Position numbers and translations under genes: made by a program | The notes under the pieces: model-generated | Seen by the model: only the letters and a program-made list of their open reading frames with translations | Told to the model about the DNA's origin: nothing | Database searches by the model: none | In this document: positions 26,873 to 35,597 of the stretch, in pieces | Layout of the letters: every line of letters begins with the position of its first letter | Numbering within the stretch: the stretch's first letter is position 1 | NCBI RefSeq assembly: GCF_042666875.1 | Contig: NZ_JBHTCX010000012.1 | Location: 434,001 to 498,000, forward strand | From: Brachybacterium sp042666875 | Lineage (GTDB): Bacteria > Actinomycetota > Actinomycetes > Actinomycetales > Dermabacteraceae | Direction: 5' to 3' | Length of the DNA: 64,000 nucleotides

Positions 26873-27225
26873 GCGACTCCTGCACGGTCAGCGCACCCCG
26901 GCGGAGGCCGCCGACGTGCGGGAGGGGTAAAGAAAGGTGGTGGCACGGGCGGCCATGGCAGAGCGACGGCCCGCCGCCACGGGCCGGGCCGGAACTCCGA
27001 CACTTCGACAACCGCGTCAGGGCTCAGCCTATTCCCGGCCAGCGCCGCCATGCCGAGGGAATATCGGTATGACCCCGGACACATCCGGCGGGACCCGGTG
27101 GGGATCCGCCCCGGTGGTGGTCCCCCTCGCGACGCCTCGACCGTCCGGTCTTGATCCCCACGCCACGCATCGGGGGCCGGTAGCCTGGCCCGGCTCATCG
27201 TCCCCGCACGGGAGGCAGCTGTCCC
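26873..27225. other. Divergent promoter region with inverted repeat
   Basis: This 353-base spacer separates the starts of two divergent MFS genes and holds no convincing gene. Its clearest element is TATTCCC (27030-27036) with its inverted copy GGGAATA (27057-27063); the arms extend imperfectly to TATTCCCGGC and GCCGAGGGAATA. A TATCGGTAT stretch follows at 27062-27070. It may be a regulator site for one or both transporters. No -35/-10 pair can be assigned with confidence. Confidence 0.4.
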
Positions 27226-28698
27226 ATGTCCTCAGCAGATCAGCCCACCGGCTCGTCGAGCGAGACGCAGGCTACGCACCTGAACCCGAAGGTGATCGTG
27301 ATCAGCGTGGCCGCCGCAGTCGGCGGATTCCTCTTCGGTTTCGACACCTCGGTGATCAATGGTGCCGTCGATGCGCTCTCCGCCGACTTCGAGCTCGGCG
27401 CGGGCCTCACCGGCTTCGCCGTCTCCTCCGCTCTGATCGGGTGCGCCGTGGGCGCATGGTTCGCCGGCAGTCTCGCCAACCGCTACGGGCGCATCACCGT
27501 CATGGTGGTCGCCGCGAGCCTCTTCTTCGTCTCCGCGCTCGGCTCGGGCTTCGCCGTCGGGGTCGTCGACCTCATCATCTGGCGCATGATCGGCGGGCTG
27601 GGGGTCGGCGCCGCGAGCGTCATCGCCCCGGCGTACATCGCCGAGGTCGCACCGGCCCGATTCCGCGGCCGCCTCGGATCGCTGCAGCAGCTGGCGATCG
27701 TGCTCGGCATCTTCGTCGCGCTGCTGTCCAACGCGCTGCTGGCCGGGGTCGCCGGCGGCGCGGCCGAGACCCTGTGGTTCGGGGTCAGCGCCTGGCGATG
27801 GATGTTCGTGATCGAAGCGATCCCGGCCGCCGTCTACGGCGTCATGGCCCTGTTCCTGCCCGAATCCCCCCGCTTCCTGGTGGGCAAGGGCGAGCGCGAC
27901 AAGGCCTCCAAGGTGCTCTACGACTTCACCGGTGAACTCGATGTGAACCTGAAGATCCAGCAGATCCAGCACTCGCTGGAGCGCGAGAAGAAGGAGAGCT
28001 TCCGCGATCTGCTCGGGGGCAGCTTCGGTCTCAAGCCGATCGTGTGGATCGGCATCCTGCTCTCCCTGTTCCAGCAGCTGGTGGGCATCAACGTCATCTT
28101 CTACTACTCCACCACGCTGTGGCGCTCGGTCGGTTTCGAGGAGTCCCAGGCGCTGCTGACCAGCACCATCACGTCCGTCATCAACATCCTCGCCACGATC
28201 CTCGCGATCATCCTGGTGGACAGGGTCGGCCGACGGATCATGCTGCTCGTGGGATCCGCCGGGATGACCGTCTCGCTCGGGGTGATGGCGCTGGCCTTCT
28301 CCTTCGCCCACGCCACCGACGGCGCCGAGAGCGTCACGCTGGAGCAGCCCTGGTCGATCATCGCCCTGATCGGCGCCAACTCGTTCGTGATCTTCTTCGG
28401 CACGACGTGGGGCCCGCTGGTGTGGGTGCTGCTGGGAGAGATCTTCCCCAACCGCATCCGTGCCTCCGCGCTGGCCGTGGCGGCCGCCGCGCAGTGGGCC
28501 GCGAACTGGGCGGTCTCGACCACCTTCCCGATGCTCTCCAACATCGGACTGACCTTCGCCTACGGCCTGTACGCGGCGTTCGCCCTGGTCAGTTTCCTCT
28601 TCGTGTTCCTGCGGGTGCCGGAGACCAAGGATCGCGAGCTCGAGGACATGGACGACCTGAAGCTCGGCCGGGAGCGCAGCGGCTCCAGCAGCACCTGA
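27226..28698 (+). CDS. Sugar porter family MFS transporter
   Basis: Proton-coupled or facilitative sugar importer (XylE/AraE/GlcP type), 490 residues, 12 membrane segments. Family signatures are present: GGFLFGFDTSVINGA in helix 1, the RYGR loop after helix 2, PESPRFLVGKG before the central loop, QQLVGINVIFYYST in helix 7, DRVGRR after helix 8, and PETKDRELE after helix 12. The substrate could be glucose, xylose, arabinose or inositol. The ATG at 27226 fits the family N-terminus. It is transcribed alone and is followed by a strong terminator. Confidence 0.93.
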   Translation: MSSADQPTGSSSETQATHLNPKVIVISVAAAVGGFLFGFDTSVINGAVDALSADFELGAGLTGFAVSSALIGCAVGAWFAGSLANRYGRITVMVVAASLFFVSALGSGFAVGVVDLIIWRMIGGLGVGAASVIAPAYIAEVAPARFRGRLGSLQQLAIVLGIFVALLSNALLAGVAGGAAETLWFGVSAWRWMFVIEAIPAAVYGVMALFLPESPRFLVGKGERDKASKVLYDFTGELDVNLKIQQIQHSLEREKKESFRDLLGGSFGLKPIVWIGILLSLFQQLVGINVIFYYSTTLWRSVGFEESQALLTSTITSVINILATILAIILVDRVGRRIMLLVGSAGMTVSLGVMALAFSFAHATDGAESVTLEQPWSIIALIGANSFVIFFGTTWGPLVWVLLGEIFPNRIRASALAVAAAAQWAANWAVSTTFPMLSNIGLTFAYGLYAAFALVSFLFVFLRVPETKDRELEDMDDLKLGRERSGSSST

Positions 28699-28712
28699 CC
28701 CGCCGCATGCAG

Positions 28713-28747
28713 AGAGCCGCCCCTGATCCATGATCAGGGGCGGCTCT
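28713..28747 (+). terminator. Strong terminator of the sugar transporter gene
   Basis: AGAGCCGCCCCTGATC (28713-28728) and its exact reverse complement (28732-28747) form a 16-base perfect stem with a three-base CAT loop, 14 bases after the stop codon. Confidence 0.88.
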
Positions 28748-28755
28748 TCGTCTGA

Positions 28756-28820
28756 GTCGGTCCGTCTGCGTCGGTCCGTCTGAGTCGGTCCGTCTACGTC
28801 GGTCCGTCTACGTCGGCCGG
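28756..28820 (+). repeat. Tandem 14-base repeat, four and a half copies
   Basis: GTCGGTCCGTCT plus two variable bases (GC, GA, AC, AC) repeats at 28756, 28770, 28784 and 28798, with a degraded fifth copy at 28812. It lies in the spacer between the terminator of the sugar porter and the convergent transketolase. Confidence 0.85.
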
Positions 28821-28887
28821 CTCCGTGCGCCGGGGACTGCCTCACCGGTCGTCGACAGGACGGCGCCGGCGCAGAGGACGGCGGCTC

Positions 28888-30756
28888 TCAGGCCTCCAGC
28901 AGGCTCCGGGCCGCGCTGGCGATGTGCTCGGCGTCGATCCCGGCCCACCCGAGCAGCTCCGCCGTGGTGCCGGAGCCGGGCACACCGTCGACGGCGAGGT
29001 GCTCGAAGTGGAGATCATTGATCGGCGCAGTCGCCAGGGCCGCCAGCACGGCGGCGCCGAGGCCGCCCTCGTGGTGATGGTCCTCGACAACCACCACGCG
29101 ACCACCGGTGGCCTCCACCGCCGCCCGGATCCCTTCCACGTCGATCGGCTTGATCGAGTACGCGTCGATGACACGGGCACGGGTGCCCTGCTCACCGAGG
29201 GTCTCCGCCGCCGAGAGCGCCTCGTGCACGGTCACGCCGGCGCCGATGATCGTGACGTCGTCGCTGTCGGAGCTGCGCACGGTCTTGGACCCGCCCACGG
29301 GGAAGGTCTCCCCCGCCTCGTACAGGACGGGGTAGCCGCCGCGAGTGGTGCGGAGGTAGCTGACGCCCGAGGTGGCCGCCATCTGCTCGACCAGCGCGAC
29401 CGTCGACGTGGCGTCGGAGGGGTACAGCACGGTCGATCCCTGCGTCGCGGTGAACAGGGCGAGATCCTCCAGCGCCATCTGGGAGGGACCGTCGGCTCCG
29501 ATCTCGACGCCGGCATGGGAGCCGACCAGCCGCAGGTCCGCCTGGGAGACGGGGGCCATGCGGATGAAGTCCGCCGCGCGGGTGAGGAACGCCGCGAACG
29601 ACGAGGCGAAGGCGACGTATCCGCGCGTGGACAGGCCGGTGGCGGCGGCGACCATCTGCTGTTCGGCGATGAACATCTCGAAGAAGCGGTCCGGGTACTC
29701 GTCGACGAAGGTGGCGGCACCGGTGGAGTTGGAGACCTCGCCGTCCAGCGCCACCACGCGCTGGTCCGCCGCCGCGACGGCGGCCAGGCCCGCACCGTAG
29801 GCCTTGCGGGTGGCGATCTCCTCGCCCTTGTCGAACGTGGGCAGCTCGACCTGGCCGGTGCTGAGGTCGGGGCGCTGGACCTCGGGCGGCTTCGGGCCGC
29901 GCACCTGCAGGTTCCGCTCGCCGCCGAGCTCCTCGATCGCCTCGCGGGACTTGTCCTCCGGCAACGGCTTGCCGTGCCAGTCCAGGGCGTCCTCCATCGG
30001 CGTGTAGCCCTTGCCCTTGACGGTCTTGGCGAGGATCACCAGGGGACGCTCGGGGTCTTCGTCGATCAGGGCGAGGGCCTCGTCGATCTGCTCGAGGTCG
30101 TGCCCGTCGATCTGGACGGCGCGGGCGCCGAAGGCCTCCACCCGTGCGGCGTAGGTCTCCAGGTCCCAGCCCAGGGCGGTCTCACCGCGCTGGCCCAGCC
30201 GGTTGACGTCGACGATGGTGACCATGTTCGTCAGCTCGTAGTGGGACGCCGTGGCCAGCGCCTCCCACATCGAGCCCTCGGCCATCTCGCTGTCGCCGCA
30301 CAGCACCCACACGCGGTAGGGGGCCTTCTCGAGGTACTTGCCGGCCAGTGCGATGCCGACCGCGTCGGGCAGGCCCTGTCCGAGGGAGCCGGTGGCGACG
30401 TCGACCCAGGGCAGTGCGGGGGTGGGGTGGCCTTCGAGCCGATGATCGAAGCGGCGGTAGCCGTTCATCAGTTCGTCGTCGGAGACGACTCCGACGGCCT
30501 TGTACACCGAGTACAGCAGCGGGGAGGCGTGCCCCTTGGAGAAGACCAGGTGGTCGTTTCCGGGGGCATCGGGCTGATCCCAGTCGTAGCGGAGGTGCCT
30601 CGAGGTCAGCGTCGCCAGGATGTCCGCGGCGGACATGCTCGAGGAGGGGTGCCCGGAGCCGGCGCTGGTGGAGGCGCGGACGGAATCGACGCGCAGCTGC
30701 GCGGCGAGCTCGCGGACCTGGTCGAGGTCGGAGTTCTCCTGGATGGACGTGGTCAT
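28888..30756 (-). CDS. tkt: Transketolase (short, animal-type)
   Basis: Thiamine-diphosphate enzyme moving two-carbon ketol units in the pentose phosphate pathway. The 622 residues are closer in length and motifs to animal transketolases than to the ~700-residue E. coli type. GHPTPALPWVDVATGSLGQG, KAPYRVWVLCGDSEMAEGS and DVNRLGQRGETAL run parallel to human TKT. The cofactor motif reads GDS where most have GDG. The C-terminal half has the pyrimidine-binding domain (FIAEQQMVAAATGL) and the transketolase C-domain. ATG 30756 follows AAGGAG by five bases. It is not in a tal-zwf-opcA cluster, so another transketolase may exist in the genome. Confidence 0.9.
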   Translation of the reverse strand: MTTSIQENSDLDQVRELAAQLRVDSVRASTSAGSGHPSSSMSAADILATLTSRHLRYDWDQPDAPGNDHLVFSKGHASPLLYSVYKAVGVVSDDELMNGYRRFDHRLEGHPTPALPWVDVATGSLGQGLPDAVGIALAGKYLEKAPYRVWVLCGDSEMAEGSMWEALATASHYELTNMVTIVDVNRLGQRGETALGWDLETYAARVEAFGARAVQIDGHDLEQIDEALALIDEDPERPLVILAKTVKGKGYTPMEDALDWHGKPLPEDKSREAIEELGGERNLQVRGPKPPEVQRPDLSTGQVELPTFDKGEEIATRKAYGAGLAAVAAADQRVVALDGEVSNSTGAATFVDEYPDRFFEMFIAEQQMVAAATGLSTRGYVAFASSFAAFLTRAADFIRMAPVSQADLRLVGSHAGVEIGADGPSQMALEDLALFTATQGSTVLYPSDATSTVALVEQMAATSGVSYLRTTRGGYPVLYEAGETFPVGGSKTVRSSDSDDVTIIGAGVTVHEALSAAETLGEQGTRARVIDAYSIKPIDVEGIRAAVEATGGRVVVVEDHHHEGGLGAAVLAALATAPINDLHFEHLAVDGVPGSGTTAELLGWAGIDAEHIASAARSLLEA

Positions 30757-30838
30757 GTCTTCTCCTTCCCGGACCCCGGGGCGGAGAGTATCGGGACGCC
30801 GCCGACGGGTCCGTGGCTCGTCGTCCTGTGTGCTGATA

Positions 30839-30867
30839 ACCCTAGGAGCCGGATCCCGGTGCGGCAA
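30839..30867 (-). promoter_or_regulatory. Sigma-70-like promoter of transketolase
   Basis: On the minus strand TTGCCG (30867-30862), exactly 17 bases and TAGGGT (30844-30839) form the best -35/-10 pair seen in the window. The start codon is about 75 bases further on, leaving a normal 5' leader with a ribosome binding site. Confidence 0.65.
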
Positions 30868-30897
30868 TGCCGCGGTGCGACCAGGCGGTCAGAGCCG

Positions 30898-31683
30898 TCA
30901 CGCAGTCGGCGGTTCCAGGCCGCCGAGGTCGTGGACTCGCAGCGTGACGGCGTACTCGGCGCCGGCCGCCTCTCCCCCGGCCCGCAGGATCTCGGGGATG
31001 AAGTCGCCGGGGGCCGGATGGCCGGTGACGTGCTCGAGGTAGGCCTCGTGGGCGCCGAGAGAGGCGACGGCGGCCCGGACGTGATCGCCGTCGACGGTCT
31101 TGGCGTGCGTGGGCTCGGGATGGCCGACCACCAGGAGGGCGCGCGCCTGCCAGGGGGCGAGTCCCTCGTGCTCATGCAGTTCGCGGAAGACCCAGGGATT
31201 GGCGGCATCCCGGGTGCCGTCGGCGGCGCTGAGCCCGGCGGCGCGGTGATCGGCCTGGTTCAGGCTGCCGTAGGCCTCGAGGTCGAAGTTGGCGGTGAGC
31301 ACGAGGTCCGGGCGTACCTGCCGCACCGTCCGGGCGACGTCGCGGCGCAGGGCGAGGCTCGGCTCGAGCATGCCGTCGGGGTGCTCGAGGATGCGCAGGT
31401 CGCCGACGCCGACGATGTCGCAGGCGCGACGCTGCTCCGTCGCCCGCAGCGGGGCGATGATCTCGGGGGCATCGGCCATCCCGGCCTCGCCGCGGGTCAG
31501 CAGCAGATAGGTCACCTCGACGCCGGCTGCCGTCCACGCGGCGACCGCGGACGAGGCTCCGTACTCCATGTCATCGGGATGGGCCACGATGCACAGCACC
31601 CGGCGCAGATCATGCTCGGGCAGCGGCGGCAGCGGGGACGGTTCCGTGGTCAGGGTGCCGCCGGGCGAGGGGTCGGTGGGCAT
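30898..31683 (-). CDS. PIG-L family LmbE-like deacetylase
   Basis: Zinc-dependent N-deacetylase fold of 261 residues. The signature AHPDDMEYG (near residues 34-42) gives two metal ligands and the catalytic Asp; a later His (NQADHRAAG) supplies the third ligand. Family members deacetylate GlcNAc-inositol (MshB, mycothiol), other sugars or thiol conjugates (Mca). The sequence does not decide which, and no mycothiol genes are nearby. The ATG at 31683 follows AGGAG by five bases. It lies downstream of and divergent from the epimerase gene. Confidence 0.88.
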   Translation of the reverse strand: MPTDPSPGGTLTTEPSPLPPLPEHDLRRVLCIVAHPDDMEYGASSAVAAWTAAGVEVTYLLLTRGEAGMADAPEIIAPLRATEQRRACDIVGVGDLRILEHPDGMLEPSLALRRDVARTVRQVRPDLVLTANFDLEAYGSLNQADHRAAGLSAADGTRDAANPWVFRELHEHEGLAPWQARALLVVGHPEPTHAKTVDGDHVRAAVASLGAHEAYLEHVTGHPAPGDFIPEILRAGGEAAGAEYAVTLRVHDLGGLEPPTA

Positions 31684-31764
31684 CTGTGCTCCTCAGGACT
31701 GTGCAGGGCTGCGCATGACTGCGCGGGGCCTGCTCTCACCGTAGCCACCAGGGAGCACCGACGG

Positions 31765-31770
31765 TAGCGT
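31765..31770 (+). promoter_or_regulatory. -10 box of a leaderless transcript (epimerase)
   Basis: TAGCGT, seven bases before the ATG at 31778. This spacing supports 31778 over the in-frame GTG 31769 and ATG 31772. Confidence 0.4.
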
Positions 31771-31777
31771 GATGAGC

Positions 31778-32749
31778 ATGCGTATCCTGCTCATCGGTGG
31801 AACCGGAAACATCAGCTCCTACGTCACCCGGGTCGCGCTGGAGCGCGGCCATGAGGTCACGGTCCTCAATCGTGGGCGCTCCCCCGTGCCCGAGGGTGTG
31901 GAGACGCTCGTCGGGGATGCCGGGGATCCCTCCTCGCTCGAGGCGGCTGTCGGCTCCCGGACCTTCGATGTGGTCGCGAACTTCCGTGCGTTCAGTCCGC
32001 AGCAGGCGGCCGACGACATCCGCATCTTCGCGGGCCGCACCGAGCAGTATCTCTACATCTCCAGCGCCTCCGCGTATCAGAAGCCGATCGCGCAGCTGCC
32101 GATCGTCGAATCCACCCCGCTGCGCAACCCGTTCTGGAAGTACGCCCGCGACAAGATCGCCAGCGAGGACCTGCTGGTCGCGGCCTACCGGGAGACGGGA
32201 TTCCCGATGACGATCGTGCGGCCCAGCCACACCTACGGCCCCTCCCTGATCCCCCTGGAGGGCAAGTGGACCACCCTCCGGCGCATCCTGGACGGCCGGC
32301 CGATCGTGATCCACGGCGATGGCACCAGCTGGTGGACGCTGACGCACTCCCATGACTTCGCCAGGGCCTTCGTGGGCCTGTTCGGCAATCCCCACGCCAT
32401 CGGCCAGGCTGTGCACATCACCAGCGATGAGTCGCTGACCTGGGACCAGATCGCGCGGCAGCTCGGCCGCGCCCTGGGACGAGAGGTCGACATCGTCCAC
32501 GTGACGTCGGAGGCGATCGCGCGGGAGATCCCGTCGATCGGGCCGGGCCTGGTCGGCGACAAGGCCCATTCGGTCCTGTTCGACAACTCCCGCATCAAGC
32601 AGCTGGTCCCCGGCTGGGAAGCGACCACACCCTTCTCCGAGGGTTCGCGCGAGATCGTCGAGTGGTACCTCACCGACGATCTGCGCCAGGAGACCGACCC
32701 GGAGCTGGATGCCGCGCTGGACCGGCTGATCGAGCGCTACGGGGCCTGA
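31778..32749 (+). CDS. NAD-dependent epimerase/dehydratase family protein
   Basis: Extended SDR protein of 323 residues. The Rossmann motif GGTGNISSYV (a GxxGxxS variant) starts at residue 6, LYISSASAYQK provides the SSAS/active-site stretch, and YARDK-type residues (WKYARDKIASEDLL) supply the YxxxK pair. It resembles the mRNA-binding/CSP41-like and SDR_a family proteins that often lack an obvious epimerase partner, so the reaction is unknown. The C-terminal part (ITSDESLTWDQIARQLGRALGRE) is the usual substrate-binding region. It converges with the flavoprotein gene at only 19 bases. Confidence 0.82.
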   Translation: MRILLIGGTGNISSYVTRVALERGHEVTVLNRGRSPVPEGVETLVGDAGDPSSLEAAVGSRTFDVVANFRAFSPQQAADDIRIFAGRTEQYLYISSASAYQKPIAQLPIVESTPLRNPFWKYARDKIASEDLLVAAYRETGFPMTIVRPSHTYGPSLIPLEGKWTTLRRILDGRPIVIHGDGTSWWTLTHSHDFARAFVGLFGNPHAIGQAVHITSDESLTWDQIARQLGRALGREVDIVHVTSEAIAREIPSIGPGLVGDKAHSVLFDNSRIKQLVPGWEATTPFSEGSREIVEWYLTDDLRQETDPELDAALDRLIERYGA

Positions 32750-32768
32750 ACCGGCGCGCGCCGCGTCC

Positions 32769-33956
32769 TCACGCGGCGAAAGCGCGCATCAGGTCCCGGA
32801 CGGCGGTGCGACCTGCCCGGTTCGCACCGATGGTCGAGGCGCTCGGTCCGTACCCGAGCAGATGGACACGGGCATCGCCCGCCACGGCGGTGCCCTCGAG
32901 GGAGATCCCGCCGTGCTCGTTGTGCAGCCCAAGTGGGCTGAGATGTCGCAGCTCGTGCCGGAACCCCGTGGCCCACAGGATCACGTCCACAGGGGTCTCG
33001 CTCCCGTCGGCCTCGAGAACCTCGTCCTCGGTGATGCGGGTGAACATGGGACGACGTTCGAGGATGCCGCGACGCTGGGCCTCGCGCAGAGCCGGAGTCC
33101 ACACCAATCCGGTCGCGGAGACGACGCTCCGCACCGGCAGTCCGCGGGCCACGCGCTCGCTGACTGCTGCCACGGCCTCCCGACCGAACTCCTCGGTGAA
33201 GGGCCGGTCCTCGAAGCGTGGCTCCCGGCGGGTGTACCAGAAGGTGGTCGCGACCTCGGCGATCTCCTGCAGGTGACCGAGGGCGCTGATACCGCCGCCG
33301 ACGATTGCGACGCGTTGCCCCGCGAAGTCCTCGGCGCGCACATAGTCCACGGTGTGCAGCTGACGGCCCCGGAAGTCTCCGGCCCCCGGGTAGGCGGGCC
33401 GGAACGGCCGGGTCCAGGTCCCGGTGGCGTTGAGGACCGCGCGGGTGCGGATCGGTGCCCGAGGCGTGCCGTCGGCGCCGACGGAGTGGACCAGCAGCGG
33501 GGCACGGCCCGCCCCGGAGCCCGAGTCGCGGCGGGGACCGGCGTCGGCATCAGTGGCGGCGTCGGCGGACGGGTCCTCCTCGACCAGCGTCACGCGGACG
33601 GGGCGTTCGACGGGGACCTCGAAGCGCTGCTCGAAGTCCGCGAAGTAGTCGGGTACCGCACGGCGCGCGGACACGTCGGCAGCGGCGTCCACCCGGGGCA
33701 TGCCGGGCAGTTCGCGGATGCCGTTGACGGTGGCCATGGTCAGGCTCTCCCAGCGGTGGCGCCAGGCCCCGCCCGGGCCCGTCTCGGCATCCAGTACCAC
33801 GAAGGTCCCCACGCCCGGAACCGGGTCCTCCCCGAGCGCGTCCGCGGTCTGCCGGTCGGCGCCGGCTGCGGGACGCACCCCACGACGCAGCAGGTGATAG
33901 GCGACGGACAGGCCGGCCTGCCCGGCCCCGATCACCACGACGTCGGCGGTGCGCAC
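32769..33956 (-). CDS. Flavin-containing monooxygenase-like NAD(P)/FAD oxidoreductase
   Basis: A 395-residue flavoprotein of the CzcO/FMO group. The FAD-binding GxGxxG is at the N-terminus (VVVIGAGQAGLS). The FMO identifying pattern FxGxxxHxxxY is present (FRGRQLHTVDY). A second, NADP-binding GxGxxG follows (VAIVGGGISALG), then the WATGF motif near the C-terminus. An acidic Asp/Ala-rich insert (about 150-180) is unusual. Likely oxygenates a soft nucleophile or a carbonyl compound. The start is either GTG 33956 (GGAG at six bases, preferred) or GTG 33968. It lies 50-62 bases downstream of the PLP-lyase gene in the same direction and is probably co-transcribed. Confidence 0.82.
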   Translation of the reverse strand: MRTADVVVIGAGQAGLSVAYHLLRRGVRPAAGADRQTADALGEDPVPGVGTFVVLDAETGPGGAWRHRWESLTMATVNGIRELPGMPRVDAAADVSARRAVPDYFADFEQRFEVPVERPVRVTLVEEDPSADAATDADAGPRRDSGSGAGRAPLLVHSVGADGTPRAPIRTRAVLNATGTWTRPFRPAYPGAGDFRGRQLHTVDYVRAEDFAGQRVAIVGGGISALGHLQEIAEVATTFWYTRREPRFEDRPFTEEFGREAVAAVSERVARGLPVRSVVSATGLVWTPALREAQRRGILERRPMFTRITEDEVLEADGSETPVDVILWATGFRHELRHLSPLGLHNEHGGISLEGTAVAGDARVHLLGYGPSASTIGANRAGRTAVRDLMRAFAA

Positions 33957-34018
33957 GGAGGTCTCCACACCCCCTCGAACCTCCCGGCCGCTTGCGCTGT
34001 TCCGGGAGGCGAGCTGTG

Positions 34019-35452
34019 TCACCTCTGAGGGGCGGGTACGGCGTTCTGGGACGAGGGCACCGGCGGCTGCGAGAGCTCTGAGGGCCCCGGGGCCTCTGCC
34101 GGCGTGGAGGAGGTGACCGGCCGACCATCCGGATCGTCGATGCTCGCGCTCCGGGAGGCGGAGACGGTTCCAGGGACGGCTGCCCGGGCCGCCGCCAGGC
34201 CGCGCTCGAGATCGGCGGCGAGATCCTCGAGGTCCTCGAGACCGACGCTGAGGCGCACGGTGCCCGGGCCGACGCCGCAGGCGAGGCGCTGGACCTCGGT
34301 GAGATGGGAGTGGGTGGTGGTGGCGGGGTGGCACACCAGGGAGCGCGCATCACCGATGTTCACGGCGAGGGTCCACAGCGTCAGCGCATCGCAGAAGGCC
34401 GCGGCGGCCGCCTCTCCCCCGTCGAGCTCGAGCGAGAACACGCCGGAGGTCCCGCGAGGGAAGTCGCGGTCGGCGACGGCGGCGTCGGGCCGGCCCGGGA
34501 TGCTCGGGTGGTTGACCCGCGTGAGCCCGGCGGAGCCGTGCAGCCGAGCCGCCAGGGCTGCGGCGTCGGCGCTGATCTTGCGCATCCGCAGGTCGAGGGT
34601 CTCGATGCCGACGAGGATCTGCTGGGCGCTGGCCGCGGGAAGGGTGGCGCCGAAGTCGGTGACGTATTTGGCGCGCGCGTAGGCGAGGAAGCCGGAGCAG
34701 CCGCCGTCGTACTCGTCGGCGAAGGTGACGCCGAACCGGCGATTGGGGGTGGTTAGCCGCTGCCACCGCTCGGGACATCGGCGCGGGTCGAAGCTGCCGG
34801 TGTCGACGATCAGCCCGGCGATGGTGGTGCCGTGGCCGCAGAGGTACTTCGTGGCGGAGTGGACGACGATGTCCGCCCCGTGCTCGCCCGGGCGGTAGAG
34901 CGCCGGACTGGCCAGGGTGGAGTCGACGACCACGGGCACGTCGCGGGCGTGGGCGATGGCGCTGATGGCATCGAGGTCGACCAGCTGGGCGCCCGGGTTG
35001 GCGATGGACTCGACCAGGACCGCGCGGGTCTGCGGCGTGATGGCCTGTTCCCACGCGTTCAGGTCCCAGGGGTCGACCGTGGTGGTGGTGACCCCGAGGT
35101 CGGCCAGGGTGTCGTCGAGGAACTCGGTGGTGCCGCCGTACAGCAGCTCGGAGGCGACCACGTGGCTGCCGGGCTCGAGCAGGGCGCACAGGGCGATCGT
35201 GGTGGCCGCCTGTCCGCTGGCCACGGCGATCGCTCCGATCCCGCCCTCGAGCGCGGTGATCCGCTCCTCGAGCACGGCTGTGGTGGGGTTCCCCGATCGT
35301 GAGTAGGCGAAGCCCTCGCAGCGCCGGGCGAACAGGTCCTTCAGGGAGCTGTGGTCGCGGTGGGCGTAGGCGCTGGTGGAGTAGACAGGAGGCACGACGG
35401 CGCCATGGGTGTCGTCGCCTCGCCACCCGGCGTGTATCGCTGCGGTGCTCAC
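34019..35452 (-). CDS. Cys/Met-metabolism PLP-dependent enzyme (cystathionine gamma-synthase / O-acetylhomoserine sulfhydrylase-like)
   Basis: A 477-residue fold-type I PLP enzyme. Motifs include YSTSAYAHRDH, YSRSGNPTTAVLEERITALEGG (cofactor-phosphate region), VVVDSTLASPALYRPGEHGADIVVHSATKYLCGHG with the PLP lysine in SATKY, and a C-terminal VNIGDARSLVCHPATTTHSHL that matches O-acetylhomoserine sulfhydrylases better than cystathionine lyases. The last ~50 residues are a Pro/Ser-rich tail outside the family core. The GTG at 35452 has GGGAGG at five bases. I looked for a SAM riboswitch in the 145 bases upstream and did not see one. Confidence 0.85.
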   Translation of the reverse strand: MSTAAIHAGWRGDDTHGAVVPPVYSTSAYAHRDHSSLKDLFARRCEGFAYSRSGNPTTAVLEERITALEGGIGAIAVASGQAATTIALCALLEPGSHVVASELLYGGTTEFLDDTLADLGVTTTTVDPWDLNAWEQAITPQTRAVLVESIANPGAQLVDLDAISAIAHARDVPVVVDSTLASPALYRPGEHGADIVVHSATKYLCGHGTTIAGLIVDTGSFDPRRCPERWQRLTTPNRRFGVTFADEYDGGCSGFLAYARAKYVTDFGATLPAASAQQILVGIETLDLRMRKISADAAALAARLHGSAGLTRVNHPSIPGRPDAAVADRDFPRGTSGVFSLELDGGEAAAAAFCDALTLWTLAVNIGDARSLVCHPATTTHSHLTEVQRLACGVGPGTVRLSVGLEDLEDLAADLERGLAAARAAVPGTVSASRSASIDDPDGRPVTSSTPAEAPGPSELSQPPVPSSQNAVPAPQR

Positions 35453-35597
35453 AAGGGCCTCCCTGGTGCGTCGTTCATCGGCGACCTCGGTTCGATCGCG
35501 GTCCTGTCAGGATCGAGGACGCTTCGTCCTGGCGACGAGGACTGTGACGAACTGTTTCGGACGGCCGACGGACAGGAGGCCGCTGCGGGGTCTGGGC

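Noticed and set aside
35453..35597. SAM riboswitch before the Cys/Met PLP enzyme
   Set aside because: The 145-base leader has only a six-base AGGACG/CGTCCT hairpin and none of the conserved SAM-I or SAM-IV core bases.
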